This document shows positions 50,270 to 61,035 of a stretch of DNA of 64,000 bases, piece by piece. The DNA lies in the NCBI GenBank assembly GCA_963580285.1, contig OY757023.1, forward strand, positions 90,111,108 to 90,175,107, written 5' to 3'. The DNA comes from Lucinisca nassula. Lineage: Eukaryota > Mollusca > Bivalvia > Lucinida > Lucinidae. The notes below the pieces were generated by a model. The model was not told the DNA's origin. It searched no databases and saw nothing but the letters and a program-made list of their open reading frames with translations. The first letter of the stretch is position 1; every line of letters starts with the position of its first letter. The position numbers and the translations under genes were made by a program.

Positions 50270-52706
50270 CATCACGTGAACAAGTCCATGAAATGAACAC
50301 ACAAGTACACCCCACTTTATATAGAGAAAACTGGGGTGTACGGGGTATACATTATTAGCTCACCTGTCACGTAGTGACAAGGTGAGCTTTTGGGATCACT
50401 TTTTGTCCGTCGTCCGTCGTGCGTCCGTGCGTCCGTCCGTGCGTCCGTGCGTGCGTCCGTGCGTGCGTCCGTAAACTTTTCTTCAAACGACATCTCCTCC
50501 TAAACCACTTATCGTATTTTGACCAAACTTCACAGGAATGATCCTTAGGTGGTCCCCTTTCAAAGTTGTTCAAATGGTTCCGGTCCGTTGCACATATAGG
50601 TCACAGTAGCCAAAAATAGATATTTTTCACCGCAAACTTAAAAAATCTTCTTCTCTGAAACCGCAAGGCCCAGGTCTTTGATATTTGGTATGAAGCTTCA
50701 TCTAGTGGACCCCTACCAAGATTGTTCAAATTATAGTGCTGGGGCCAAAAATGCCCCCGCACGGGGGCCCTTTGGTTTTACATGGGCTTATATAGGGAAA
50801 ATATTTAAAAATCTTCTTCTCTGAAACCGCAAGGCCCAGGTCTTTGATATTTGGTATGAAGCTTCATCTAGTGGACCCCTACCAAGATTGTTCAAATTAT
50901 AGTGCTGGAGCTAAAAATGCCCCCGCACGGGGGCCCTTTGGTTTTACATGGGCTTATATAGGGAAAATCTTGAAAAATCTTCTTCTCTGAAACCGCAAGG
51001 CCCAGGTCTTTGATATTTGGTATGAAGCTTCATCTAGTGGACCCCTACCAAGATTGTTCAAATTATAGTGCTGGGGCCAAAAATGCCTCCACACGGGGGC
51101 CCTTTGGTTTTACATGGGCTTATATAGGGAAAATCTTTAAAAATCTTCTTCTCTGAAACCGCAAGGCCCAGGTCTTTGATATTTGGTATGAAGCTTTATC
51201 TAGTGGACCCCTACCAAGATAGTTCAAATTATAGTGCTGGATCTAAAAATGCCCCCGCAGGGGGCCTTTTGGTTTTACATGGGCTTATATAGGGATAATC
51301 TTGAAAAATCTTCTTCTCTAAAACCGCAAGGCCCAGGTCTTTGATATTTGGTATGAAGCTTCATCTAGTGGACCCCTACCAAGATTGTTCAAATTATAGT
51401 GCTTGGGCCAAAAATGCCTCCGCACCAGGGCCCTTTTGTTTTACATAGGCTTATATAGGGAAAATCTTTAAAAATCTTCTTCTCTGAAACCGTAAGGCCC
51501 AGGTCTTTGATATTGGGTATGAAGGTTCATCTAGTGGACCCCTACCAAGATTGTTCAAATTATAGTGCTGGAGCTAAAAATGCCCCCCACACAGGGGCCC
51601 TTTGGTTTTACATGGGCTTATATAGGGAAAATCTTTAAAAATCTTCTTCTCTGAAACCGCAAGGCCCAGGTCTTTGATATTTGGTATGAAGCTTCATCTA
51701 GTGGACCCCTACCAAGATTATTCAAATTATAGTGCTGGGGCCAAAAATGCCCCCGCACCAGGGCCCTTTTGTTTTACATAGGCTTATATAGGGAAAATCT
51801 TGAAAAATCTTTTTCTCTGAAACTGCAAGGCCAACGTCTTTGATATTTGGTATGAAGCTTCATCTTGTGGACCTCTACCAAGATTGTTCAAATTATAGCC
51901 CTGGGGCCAAAATGCCCCCGCTCCGGGGCCCTTTGGTTTTACATAGACGTATATAGGGAAAATCTTGAAAAATCTTCTTCTTTGAAACCACAAGGCTTAG
52001 GTCTTCGATATTTGTTATGAAGCTTCAGCTAGCGGACCTCTATAAAGATTGTTCAAATTATAGCCCTGAGACCAAAAATGCCTTCGCCATGTGGCCCTTT
52101 GGTTTAACATAGACTTATATAGGGAAAATCTTTAAAAATCATCTTCTCTGAAACACAAGGCTTAGGTCTTTGATATTTGTTATGAAGCTTCAGTTAGTGG
52201 ACCTCTACCAAGATTGTTCAAATTATAGCCCTGGGGCCAAAAATGCCCCTGCTCCAGGGCCCTTTGGTTTAACATAGACTTATATAGGGAAAATCTTGTT
52301 TTACATAGACTTCTATATGCAAGGTAAACCTTTAAAATCTTCTTCTCTGAAACCAGAAAGCCCAGGTCTTTCATATTCGATATGAAGCTTCATCTTGTGG
52401 ACCTCTACCAAGATTGTTCAAAATATAGCACTGGGGCCAAAAATTGACCCTGCCCGGGGCCCACTTGTTATACATTGGATCAGGTGAGCGAACCAGGGCC
52501 CTCTGGGCCCTCTTGTTTTTCTTATTTCTGCTCCGAAACATAGGTTGTGGGTACTCGTTAGAACCGCCTCAATGAGGCGGTTCTAACGAGCACCCACGAC
52601 CTATGTTTGCAGTATTAATAAGAAACATATCACTGATTTTCATCAGAAAAGTAGCCATTTTGGAGATATGAAAATTGCACTATGTCGCACGGGTGTGTTT
52701 TTCAAA
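50270..52706 (+). mobile_element. F1 MITE split by a Helitron-like element
   Basis: CATCACGTGAACAAGTCCAT to GGGGTATACATTA on the left (50270-50354). TTTTTCTTATTTCTGCTCC, the perfect hairpin GTTGTGGGTACTCGTTAGAA..CGCCTCAATGAGGCG.. and CACTATGTCGCACGGGTG on the right (52516-52706). Confidence 0.88.
50355..52515 (+). mobile_element. Helitron-like element, TTAGCTCACC family
   Basis: TTAGCTCACCTGTCACGTAG..TGACAAGGTGAGC hairpin, GTCCGTCGTGCGTCC tract, ~11 units of ~167 bp (GGTTTTACATGGGCTTATAT, CTTCTTCTCTGAAACCGC, TCTAGTGGACCCCTACC), then TCAGGTGAGCGAACC, hairpin AGGGCCCTCTGGGCCCT and CTCTTG. Insertion into F1 leaves CATTA on the left and TTTTTC on the right with no duplication, i.e. between A and T. 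Confidence 0.85.
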
Positions 52707-52808
52707 TTATCAGCATGGTGAGGGTAAAATAATAATCATCTTAGTATTTTTGAGCATAAGATATTTTGGTGGAATGGGGTCTTAAATTGATATTACTCAC
52801 TAAATCTT

Positions 52809-52985
52809 CTCCCGCTGATTCTAGAAGGGCAATTGTCAGTTTCTGGCAAAAGAATGTGCACTGTACTGGTTAACCTCTTACATATAAGCCTGCCCAGGAA
52901 AAGTGTAGATAGGTAAACTGTCCGGCTTAAAAATGACCTAAAATAGTGTTGACAGGGGCCGTTAAACTCCAATACAAACAAACAA
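52809..52985 (+). mobile_element. SINE-C, 5'-truncated, with target duplication
   Basis: 177 bp, CCCGCTGATTCTAGAAGGGC to CTCCAATACAAACAA. 14-bp duplication ACTCACTAAATCTT at 52795-52808 and 52986-52999. Confidence 0.92.
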
Positions 52986-53118
52986 ACTCACTAAATCTTT
53001 GCTCCCGCATTAAAAACCTCTCAAAATATAAACAATAAACCACAACCTAACGTTCTCTGCCAGGCTTAGCTCCAGATAAGGGGTGTTACTAAATGCAGAT
53101 AAGTTTAGGACAATTTCA

Positions 53119-53880
53119 TGTCCCCCGTAGCCATAGTGGAGACATATTGTTTTTGCCCTGTCTGTTTGTTTGTTGGTTTGTACATGGACAGCTTTAACAT
53201 TGGTCCTAACTTAAAACAGGTTGAGATAGATACTTCATATTTGACATGTAGGTTCCTTGTGACCTTGACCTTTACCTGTGACCTGCTTTAAAGAAAATAA
53301 TAACATTGGTCATAATTTTTGAACAGTTTGAGATAGAGCCTGCATATTTAGCATGTGGGTTCCTAGTGACAATTTAGGGCTTCCCACTCGTACAAAAAAT
53401 TTGACCTTGAGGTGTGACCTACTTTAAAGGAAAAATTAACATTGATCATAACTTGTGAATCATTTGATTTTGTTTGTTTGTTTGTATTGGAGTTTAACGG
53501 CCCAGTCAAGACTATTTTAGGTCATTTTTGAGCCGGTCAGTTTACCTATCCACACTTTTCCTTGGCAGGCTTATACATAAGCGGTTAACCAATACAGTGC
53601 ACATTCTTTCACCAGAATCAGCGGAAGTGAGAGAAAGACCTTAGAAAAGATTTCATGATCAATCTCCACGAAAGAATGTTACCGACCCCGGCACATATAG
53701 AACCTGCATCCTCCTGATCACCAGTCAGACACGCATCCGACTGAGCTACTGAGGCCGGCATGTGAAGGGTTTGAGATAGAGGCTTCATATTTGGGATATA
53801 GGTTCCTCCCACTCATACAACACATTTTAGCCTGTAACCTTGACCTGTGACTTACTTCAAAAAGAAAAGATTCACCTAGG
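53119..53880 (+). mobile_element. Helitron-like element split by SINE-C
   Basis: A^TGTCCCCCGTAGCCATAG..GGAGACATATTG start, GTCTGTTTGTTTG, and diverged units with AACATTGGTCCTAACTTAAA, TTGAGATAGATACTTCATAT and TGTGACCTTGACCTTTACC. The 3' end is unclear (~53880). Confidence 0.65.
53468..53761 (-). mobile_element. SINE-C, full length
   Basis: Tail TTTTGTTTGTTTGTTTGTAT at left, GCCGGCCTCAGTAGCTCAGT-type head at right. Flanks TGTGAATCATTTGA and TGTGAAGGGTTTGA look like a diverged 14-bp duplication, so this copy is older than the others. Confidence 0.85.
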
Positions 53881-53979
53881 CACATCTTGAATACCCACAA
53901 CATAGGTTTTTATGGAGAATTGACAAAAAGTATCCGTTAGTTATCACAAATGCTATGCCAGGTATATCCTTGCGTGACC

Positions 53980-54128
53980 TTAACCCATTGTATACTGGTG
54001 GACTCTTCCATTCCATGTTGGACGAATCCATTTGTCATATAAGGGGTGGCAGGCCTATTTTTCTTTTTCTATTCTACTGTGTCTCATCTGGGCCTGCATT
54101 ATTTGCCAAGGCATCCCTTTAGAGGTTT
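53980..54128 (-). mobile_element. T1b MITE, partial
   Basis: TTAACCCATTGTATACTGG, GGACTCTTCCATTCC, TCATATAAGGGGTGGCAGG, then a hairpin with only its right arm (CATCTGGGCCTGCATTATTTGCC) and CCCTTTAGAGGTTTCC. The terminal TTAA is missing. Confidence 0.75.
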
Positions 54129-54589
54129 CCTTGCATGCGTTTAAAAGACCTTGAACATTTACAGCACATGTTGATATGCCTTATTGGTGTCAATGTTTCT
54201 ACAATTGCTGAAAATTACCTCTGATATAATTCTCATATATTCCTGCGAGACTTCAACCAATGGCAAGTGACTGTATTTGTTGGTTTGAGAGTTTTCAAAA
54301 ATGTTTCAGAGGGGGGCCCCTAGGGGTCAGAGACTTCACAGTTTTGCTGTAATAATTGTTTTATAAGGGCAGAATGTCACTCATGCTAGAAACCATGCAT
54401 GCTTTCATGTCAATTTGTTGTCAGGTTGCCCTATATTTTCATGTCATTCAGAAGGTGACTGGGTGAATGGATGTTGTGACAAGTTCAAAATTTTCTTGCA
54501 TTCACCAAGAGAGAGACCTATATTTGAACAAGTTCAATATATTACCCAATGGTGTGTCTAAATATAAATGTAACTGGAAGAGTAGCAGA
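54129..54589. other. No recognised feature
   Basis: AT-rich sequence with a GGGGGGCCCCTAGGGG patch at ~54312. No gene supported. Confidence 0.35.
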
Positions 54590-54628
54590 CAGTGTAGACC
54601 CTGATGAGATACCATGCTCTACGGCATG
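54590..54628. mobile_element. Hairpin-cassette half
   Basis: GACAGTGTAGACCCTGATGAG plus ATACCATGCTCTACGGCAT: left arm and centre only. Confidence 0.5.
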
Positions 54629-54647
54629 GAATATGTTTATGTATCGA

Positions 54648-54888
54648 TATGGTATATGACCGCACAATCATGAGTACTGGTAAACAGCTTACATAATCTA
54701 AGCCGGCCCAGGAAAAGTGGTGCGAGTCAGACTGTCCATGCATATAAACCCTATTGGTTTCATTGGGTGGCAGGGCTTGAGAAGTCATTTCATCTCAATG
54801 TTGGGTAAAAGTCCCTCAAAATTGGAAGCAACATCTCCAAAAAGACCAATAGTGTTGACGGGGATGTTAAACCTCAGATCAAACAAAA
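54648..54888 (+). mobile_element. SINE-A, 5'-truncated
   Basis: ACCGCACAATCATGAGTACT, TAAACAGCTTACATAATC, AACCCTATTGGTTTCATTGG, CAGGGCTTGAGAAGTC and TTGACGGGGATGTTAAAC tail. Confidence 0.82.
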
Positions 54889-54910
54889 CCTGGTATATGA
54901 GAAACATGTC

Positions 54911-55123
54911 CTAACCCTTGTCCTGCTGAATATTTATATATGCCACACCCACTACCGATTATCAATCAATCAGATTACTTGATGCAAATTATTGCAACAA
55001 ATTCACAATCTGAATGGCAAACAATGTAGATCCTGATCAGATGGCTTCATCAGAAGCCATCTGATCTGGATCTACCTTGTTTGAAAGATAATGCATATCA
55101 GGGACCAACAGGACAAGGGCTAA
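54911..55123 (+). mobile_element. T2b MITE
   Basis: CTAACCCTTGTCCTGCTG to CAACAGGACAAGGGCTAA. TTAA is mutated to CTAA at both ends. Hairpin GATCAGATGGCTTCATCAG.. perfect. Confidence 0.88.
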
Positions 55124-55424
55124 GTTGCAGTTGGCATATTGGAGGAAATTTTTGTACCTGACTGAAGGGCTGTCTTGTTCTTATATGTATAGAGGTATAA
55201 GCAAGGCTAGATCGGCAAGGCACCGTTCAGGCAAGCTTTGCAGTCCTGCGACAGCTCTTATTGTGGTATTCAGTGGTCTTGGGGTTTCCCATTGAATAGG
55301 AGTTACTAACAATAGAAGGAGAGATTATAAGATTTAGCAATGGATGGAGCTCAACAATAGGACTTCATGGCAACTTCTTCCTCTAAGCCTTATCTTAATT
55401 CTCTTCCTCGCCTCTTCATTTTTA
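55124..55424. other. No recognised feature
   Basis: About 300 bp without repeat-family match or supported exon. Confidence 0.4.
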
Positions 55425-56238
55425 TGCCCCCGCCATTCGCAGAATGGTGGGAGGGCATATAGCGTTGCCCCTGTCCGTCCGTCGGTTCATTCGTCCGTCT
55501 GTCCGAAACTTAAACGCAGTCAATAACTTACTTATTTCTGGATGGATTTTGGAATTTATTTGCAGAAATGTTAACCATCATGAGATGATGTGTCACGTGC
55601 AAAATTCAGGTCCGTACCTCCAAGGTCATACTTTGAGGTCAAATATCAAAAAAGGGTCTGAAACTTAAACGCAGTCAATAACTTTCTTATTTCTGGATGG
55701 ATTTTGAAATTACTTTGTAGAAATGTTAACCATCATGATACGATGTGTCACTTGCAAAACCGAGGTCCTTACCTCCAAGGTCAAGGTCATACTTCGAGGT
55801 CGAAGGTCAAAAAAAGGTCTGAAACTTAAACGCAGTCAATAGCTTTGTTATTTCTGGATGGATTTTTAAATTACATTGTAGAAATGTTAACCATCATGAG
55901 GCAATGTGTCACATGAAAAACCCAGGTCCGTACCTCCAAGGTCAAGGTCTTACTTAGAGGTCAAAGATTAAAAAAAGGGTCCTAAACTTAAATGCAGACA
56001 ATGACTTTTATATTTCTCAATGGATTTTGAAATTACTTGGCAGAAATGTTGGCCATCATGAGACAGTCTGCCTCACACAAAACCAAGGTCCTTACCTCCA
56101 AGGTCAAGGTCATACTTAGAGGTCAAATGTGAAAAAAGGGTCCAAAACTTAAACACCGTCAATAACTTTCTATGGATTAATAGGAACATAGACATATTTT
56201 CAGGCGGGGGCATCCATGTCCTATGGACGCATTTCTAG
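55425..56238 (+). mobile_element. Non-autonomous Helitron-like element
   Basis: 814 bp, preceded by A, begins TGCCCCCGCCATTCGCAGAA..TGGTGGGAGGGCA (hairpin), then GTCCGTCCGTCGG. About four units of ~155-160 bp follow (GAAACTTAAACGCAGTCAAT, CTGGATGGATTTTGAAAT, AGAAATGTTAACCATCATGA, CCTCCAAGGTCAAGGTCA). The end has GGCGGGGGCA (inverted start), hairpin CCATGTCCTATGG and CATTTCTAG followed by T. The start is TG, not the canonical TC. An alternative reading is a 7-bp repeat TCTTCAT near both ends. Confidence 0.78.
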
Positions 56239-56336
56239 TCTTCATCTCTTTCACTTCAGTTGTTTATTTTCAAACTATTGAATCAGATTAAATATTATTT
56301 TTTTCCTTTTATCCTTTAACCTGTATCCTGCTGAAT

Positions 56337-56629
56337 TTGTTTGTTTGTTTGTATTGGAGTTTAATGGCCAAGTCAACACTATTTTAGGTCATTTTTGAGC
56401 CGGTCAGTTTACTATCCACACTTTTCCTGGGCAGGCTTATACGTAAGCGGTTAACCAGTACAGTGCATTCTTTCGCCAGAAACTGACAACTGCCCTTCTT
56501 GAATCAGCGGAAGGGAGACAATGACTGTAGAAAAGATTTCATGATCAATCTCCACGAAAGAATGTTGCCTACCCTGGCACTCCTGATCACCAGTCAGATA
56601 CGCATCCGACTGAGCTACCGAGGCTGGCA
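56337..56629 (-). mobile_element. SINE-C, full length, with target duplication
   Basis: 293 bp, reverse-oriented. 15-bp duplication TGTATCCTGCTGAAT at 56322-56336 and 56630-56644. The head carries GAGCTACCGAGGCTGGC. Confidence 0.93.
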
Positions 56630-56696
56630 TGTATCCTGCTGAATAAATATATTTAACCACAGCCATTTCTGAATATCAAGCTATCAAATTAATTGA

Positions 56697-56853
56697 GTGA
56701 GTGAGTTTTACATCCCACCAACAGCTAAGGTCATATGGAGACGGGACCTTGGTTTAAAGACTTATCCGAAAGTCTTGAGAAGCCCTGGATCGATCCTGCG
56801 CTCCCTGGTTTACAGGGCGAGAACTCAGTTAAACCACTACACCACGGAGGCTT
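56697..56853 (-). mobile_element. SINE-B, full length, with target duplication
   Basis: 157 bp, tail (TGAG)n at left, ACCACTACACCACGGAGGC head at right. 16-bp duplication CTATCAAATTAATTGA at 56681-56696 and 56854-56869. Confidence 0.93.
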
Positions 56854-57008
56854 CTATCAAATTAATTGATACAATGCATTTGTTCAACTCACAATCTGCA
56901 TGACAAACAGTGAAGATCCTGATCAGATGGCTTTTGTTCTAGATGTACTCAGAGTGTCTGCAAAGGAATTTTGGAGCAAACAGCAATTTTTATTTTCAGG
57001 ATTATTTT

Positions 57009-57330
57009 TCAGACAAAATAAGGCTTGACATTTAATTTATTAACCCTTTCTGTACCAAATGGAATCTTCCTCCTTATATATAGCAGGAGTCCATTTCAAA
57101 ATTTAGGGGTGTCAGGTTGTGTTTTCTTCAAAATTGATTTGGAAAATGACTGAACTTTTAGCAAACAGTGGAGGCCCTGATCAGACGCCGCAGAAGACGC
57201 CGCGTTCTTTGGCGTCTGATCTGGGCCTGCACTGTTTGCCAGGGAACCTGTTTTGGGGTTTCTGGTACTAAATGGGTTAATGTGAATCTGCTCAGCAGAC
57301 TATTCACATATAATGTTAAACCTTATCATC
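57009..57330. repeat. Foldback element N split by T1
   Basis: AATAAGGCTTGACATTTAAT at left and TGTGAATCTGCTCAGCAGAC..TATTCACATATAATG..TTAAACCTTAT at right reconstitute the N palindrome seen at 28862. Confidence 0.75.
57040..57280 (-). mobile_element. T1 MITE
   Basis: TTAACCCTTTCTGTACC to GGTACTAAATGGGTTAA. The hairpin centre is partly duplicated (GACGCCGCAGAAGACGCCGC..). TTAA target lies inside N. Confidence 0.9.
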
Positions 57331-57602
57331 ACATGAAATGAACATCCCACTAAACCCCACTTTATATAGAGAAAATTCAGGTTTACGTGGGGGAATACAT
57401 AATTTTTCTTTTTTTCTGCTCCAAGACCTAGGTTGTGGGTACTGGTTAGAACCACCTCAATGATGCGGTTCTAACGAGCATCCACAACCTATGTTTGCAG
57501 TATTATATAAATAAGAAAAATATCACTGATTTTCATCAATAAAGTTACCGTTTTGAAGATGTGAAAAAATGCTCCATGTCGCACAGGTGTGTTATCGTAA
57601 TG
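57325..57602 (+). mobile_element. F1 MITE
   Basis: CATCACATGAAATGAACATC (a deletion removed GAACAAGTCC) to CACAGGTGTGTTATCGTAATG-type end. Hairpin GTTGTGGGTACTGGTTAGAA.. intact. Confidence 0.82.
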
Positions 57603-57689
57603 TTTTATGCAAAATTTACAAAAAAAGAGTAAAATTGGTAGTGGCGTGTGAGCATAAGGGTTAATACATTGTTGCATTTTCATAATGCT

Positions 57690-57922
57690 GGGGCCAGTTG
57701 TTCAAAACTAACGACATCGTTAGTTAACGAATCGTTAAAACTTTGATTATTAAATATGGCAAAATATGCTAAAATTTTTGCTGAAAAAAATGTGAGTAGC
57801 TTTTGCATATGCAAAAGCTGCTCACATTTTGTCAGCAAAAATAACAAAATTTTAGATAACAGTTAACAATATGACCAGTAACGAGCTCATTAAGCTAATG
57901 AGGCTTTGAACAATTGGGCCCT
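57690..57922. mobile_element. Family H MITE
   Basis: GGGGCCAGTTGTTCAAAAC to CTTTGAACAATTGGGCCC. Centre AATGTGAGTAGCTTTTGCAT..ATGCAAAAGCTGCTCACATT. ACTAACGACATCGTTAGTTA adds another palindrome. Confidence 0.87.
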
Positions 57923-58029
57923 TGTTTTCTTCTTTTCTCTTCATCTCCAAAATTACTGGAATCATGATAAATGATCCTGCAAGGAGTCCAAAAGCATATA
58001 CATCACTAGAATGGGAGAAAACATTTTGA

Positions 58030-59035
58030 TGACCTACAGGTTAATTTCTAGGGTATAGGCCACAATTGTCCACAATCTGTCAATTTGTTGGCCAAAAATG
58101 GCTTGTCTGCATGAACTTGGTATAATACATGTAAATCATTAAAACCAAAGATTTTGTTAGATTTTGGGGACCTTGACCTTATTTGCAAGGGCACAGGCCC
58201 CGAAAACAGTCCAGTTTGGCTTGTCTGCACCCTACTTCTTGAAGGAATGGATGAAATTTGGTCAAACTTTGTACAATATATCTTTGCAATCTACGAAAGA
58301 TTCCATTAAGTTTTGGTGACTTCGACCTTATTTTCAAAGACACAATCCCCAAAAAACTGTCTATTTTGGCTTGTCTGTACCCTGTCTCATGAACGAATTG
58401 ACAAAATTTGCTCAAACCTGGAATGATATATCATTACAACCTACCGAAGATCTGGTTAGATTTTTGTGACCTTGACCTTCTTTTCAAGGGCACAGACGTC
58501 CAAAAACTATCAGTTTTGGCTTGTCTGCACCCTATCTCATGAAAGAATAATTGAAATTTGTCAACTTGGTACAATATATATATTATTGCAACCTGCCAAA
58601 GGTTTGAATACATTTCGGTGACCTTGACCTTTTCAAGAGCACAGGCTTCCAAAAACTGTCCATTTCAGCCTGTCTCAACCCTGTCTCATGAACAAATTGT
58701 TGAAATTTTGTCAAACTTGCTACAATATTGTATTGTATTGCAACCTACCAAAGATTTGAATAGATTTTGGTGACCTTCATCTTATTTTTAAGGTCACAAG
58801 CTCCTGAAAATTTTCAATTTTGGGCAAATAATGACTTGCCTGCACCCTGTCTCATTTAGGAATTGATGACTGTTGGTCAAACTTGGTACAATATAGATTT
58901 TGGTGATCTTTACAGGCGCCGGAAAACTGTCAATTTATGGCCAGAAATGGCTTGTATGCATGTTAGATTTTGGTGATCAAGACCTACTTTTCAAAGTCAA
59001 ATGGTTGCTTAATGGGTATTTATTGTGGGTGACAT
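58030..59035 (+). mobile_element. Helitron-like tandem array
   Basis: About six units of ~150 bp: GGCTTGTCTGCACCCTATCT, CATGAAAGAATAATTGAAAT, TTGGTACAATATAT, TTGCAACCTACCAAAG and GGTGACCTTGACC. The unit is shared with the truncated copy at 3987. No terminal hairpins identified. Confidence 0.68.
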
Positions 59036-59066
59036 TTTTTTTCTCTGAAATACTTTCTAGTTTCTA

Positions 59067-59304
59067 TATAACCCATTGTATGCAGGAAACCCCTAAAGCG
59101 GGTACCTTGGCAAACAGTGCAGGCCCAGATCAGACGCCGCAGAATGTGGCTTCTGATCAGGGCCAGTGCACTATTTGCAAAAAGAACTTTCTGTCAAAAA
59201 TAGAATAAAAACTTGCAAATAGGCCTGACGACCCTTATAATTATGACAAATGGACTTGTCCAACATATAGCAATGAAAGAGTCCACTACCATACAATGGG
59301 TTAA
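59067..59304 (+). mobile_element. T1b MITE
   Basis: TATAACCCATTGTATGCAGG to CCATACAATGGGTTAA. Hairpin GATCAGACGCCGCAGAATG..GGCTTCTGATC. Confidence 0.87.
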
Positions 59305-59381
59305 AGTGGGGGTTACAATGATGATAACATGGTGGGGTTGACAATAGATCTTTGTTTGCAGAAACCTGCTGTCTCCTGGTA

Positions 59382-59611
59382 GTAACCCCTTTATGTACCA
59401 AATGGAATCTTCCTCCTTATATATACCAAGAGTCCATTTCAAATTTAAGGGGTATCAAGTTGTGTTTTCTTCAAAATTTATTTGGAAAATGGCTTAACTT
59501 TTCGCAAACAGTGTATAGGCCCTGATCAGTCACCATGTTCTGCTGCATCTGATCTGGGACTGCACTGGTTGCCAAATACCTGTTTTGTGGTTTCCAGTAT
59601 AAAATGGGTAA
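59382..59611 (-). mobile_element. T1 MITE
   Basis: GTAACCCCTTTATGTACC to CCAGTATAAAATGGGTAAAA. TTAA is degraded at both ends. The hairpin has a few mismatches. Confidence 0.78.
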
Positions 59612-59724
59612 AATTATATGATGAGTAGGGCTCCTGTAGTCAATGCAGTTTCAGATCATTCTGCACATCCACACATTTTGATCAGATCCTTCCCTGATCT
59701 CTTGTACCTTTCTTGTAGGCTGTC

Positions 59725-60124
59725 CATCATGTGAACAAGCCCATGAAATGAACACCCCACCCCTAAACCCTAGTTTATATAGAGAAATGGGGTATACAGT
59801 ATTTTCTTATTTCTGCTCCTTTAGAAGCCTCTGTGGTGTATGCTACTAGCCTTGTAAACCAGGGATCTATCCTGCGATCCCGGGCTTCTCTAGACTTTCG
59901 GATGAGTCTTTAAACCTAGGTCCCGTCTCCATATGACCTTAGCTATTGGTGAGACATAAAACTCAAACATTCACTCACTTATTTCTGCTCCAAGACATTG
60001 GTTGTGGGTGCTCGTAAGAACCACGTCAATGAGGTGGCCGCAATCTATGTTTGTAGTTTAATCATGAATTTTCATTTTTGGAGATGTGAAAAAATGCACT
60101 ATGTCACACGGGTTTATCGTAATG
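59725..60124 (+). mobile_element. F1 MITE split by SINE-B
   Basis: CATCATGTGAACAAGCCCAT, AACCCTAGTTTATATAGAG, CTTATTTCTGCTCC, SINE-B, CTTATTTCTGCTCCAAGAC, GTTGTGGGTGCTCGTAAGAA and TATGTCACACGGGTTTATCG. Confidence 0.82.
59820..59977 (+). mobile_element. SINE-B with target duplication
   Basis: 158 bp, GAAGCCTCTGTGGTGTATGC head, (ACTC)n tail. 14-bp duplication CTTATTTCTGCTCC at 59806-59819 and 59978-59991. Confidence 0.93.
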
Positions 60125-60189
60125 CCAAAGAGAAATAAACTGCAAGTTTTGCTTTAGTGGATGGTGTTGCAGAATGACCCAACTTTGCT

Positions 60190-60347
60190 GTGGCCAGTTG
60201 TTAAAAACTATTATAAGTTTACATGTCATTAAATCTGATTTAATTTGGCAAGTGTTGAAAAAATGAGAGCAGATTTTTCAAGAGAAGAGTTAACATTCTG
60301 AGCTTGTTCAGCTAAATGGTGCTTAATTTGAACAACTGGGTCCAGCT
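60190..60347. mobile_element. Family H MITE, degraded
   Basis: GGCCAGTTGTTAAAAAC to AATTTGAACAACTGGGTCC. Centre AAAAATGAGAGCAGATTTTT. Confidence 0.62.
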
Positions 60348-60400
60348 GGTGTCACCAGTGTCTTATTGTAGGTTTTAATTTGCACCAGCTAGACTGTTGT

Positions 60401-60632
60401 TTAACCCATTGTATACTAGTGGACTCTTCCATTGCTGTATGTTGGACATGTCATTTTGTCATATAAGGGGTGTCAGGCTTATTTTTTTTCTTTTTTTTTT
60501 GTATTTTTGACGGAAAATTCTGTTAGCAAATAGTGCAGGCCCAGATCAGATGCTGCGTTCTGCAGCATCTGATCTGGGCCTGCACTGTTTGCCAAGGTAC
60601 CCCTTAGGCATTTCCCGTACACAATGGGTTAA
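60401..60632 (-). mobile_element. T1b MITE
   Basis: TTAACCCATTGTATACTAG to CGTACACAATGGGTTAA. Hairpin GATCAGATGCTGC-GTTCT-GCAGCATCTGATC nearly perfect. T-rich left half. Confidence 0.88.
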
Positions 60633-60822
60633 AATGTTTTTTTGTTGTTTTTTTTTGCATTATACGACTAACCATATGCCATCTCATTTTCTTCACAGCG
60701 AAACATGATATTACATAACACTCCAGACAACAATATGAAATCTTATCCCTGCATTTTTTTGTAACATGCATTGGTTTTTTTATTTTTTCATAAAGTACAG
60801 GTAGTATTTGCATAAATTTGCT

Positions 60823-61035
60823 TTAACCCTTATCTTGCTGAATATTCATTTAAGCCACTCCCATTTCTGTCTATCAACCAATCAAATTACTTGATGTAAT
60901 TTATTGCTACAAATTCATAAACTGAATGCCAAACAGTGTAGATCCTGATCAGATGTCTTCTTCAGAAGCCATCTGATCTGGATCCACACTGTTTCCAAAG
61001 ATAGGGGTTGTCGTGAACAGCAAGATAAGGGTTAA
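60823..61035 (+). mobile_element. T2 MITE
   Basis: 213 bp, near-consensus, TTAACCCTTATCTTGCTG to AGCAAGATAAGGGTTAA, a perfect 18-bp inverted terminus including TTAA. Confidence 0.94.

Larger units (their letters stand above)
56316..56935 (+). mobile_element. T2b MITE left half hosting two SINEs
   Basis: TTAACCTGTATCCTGCTGAAT, then SINE-C, ATATATTTAACCACAGCC, then SINE-B, then TTGATACAATGCATTTG, ACAATCTGCATGACAAACAG and GATCAGATGGCTTTTG. The right half past the hairpin centre is not found. Confidence 0.8.
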
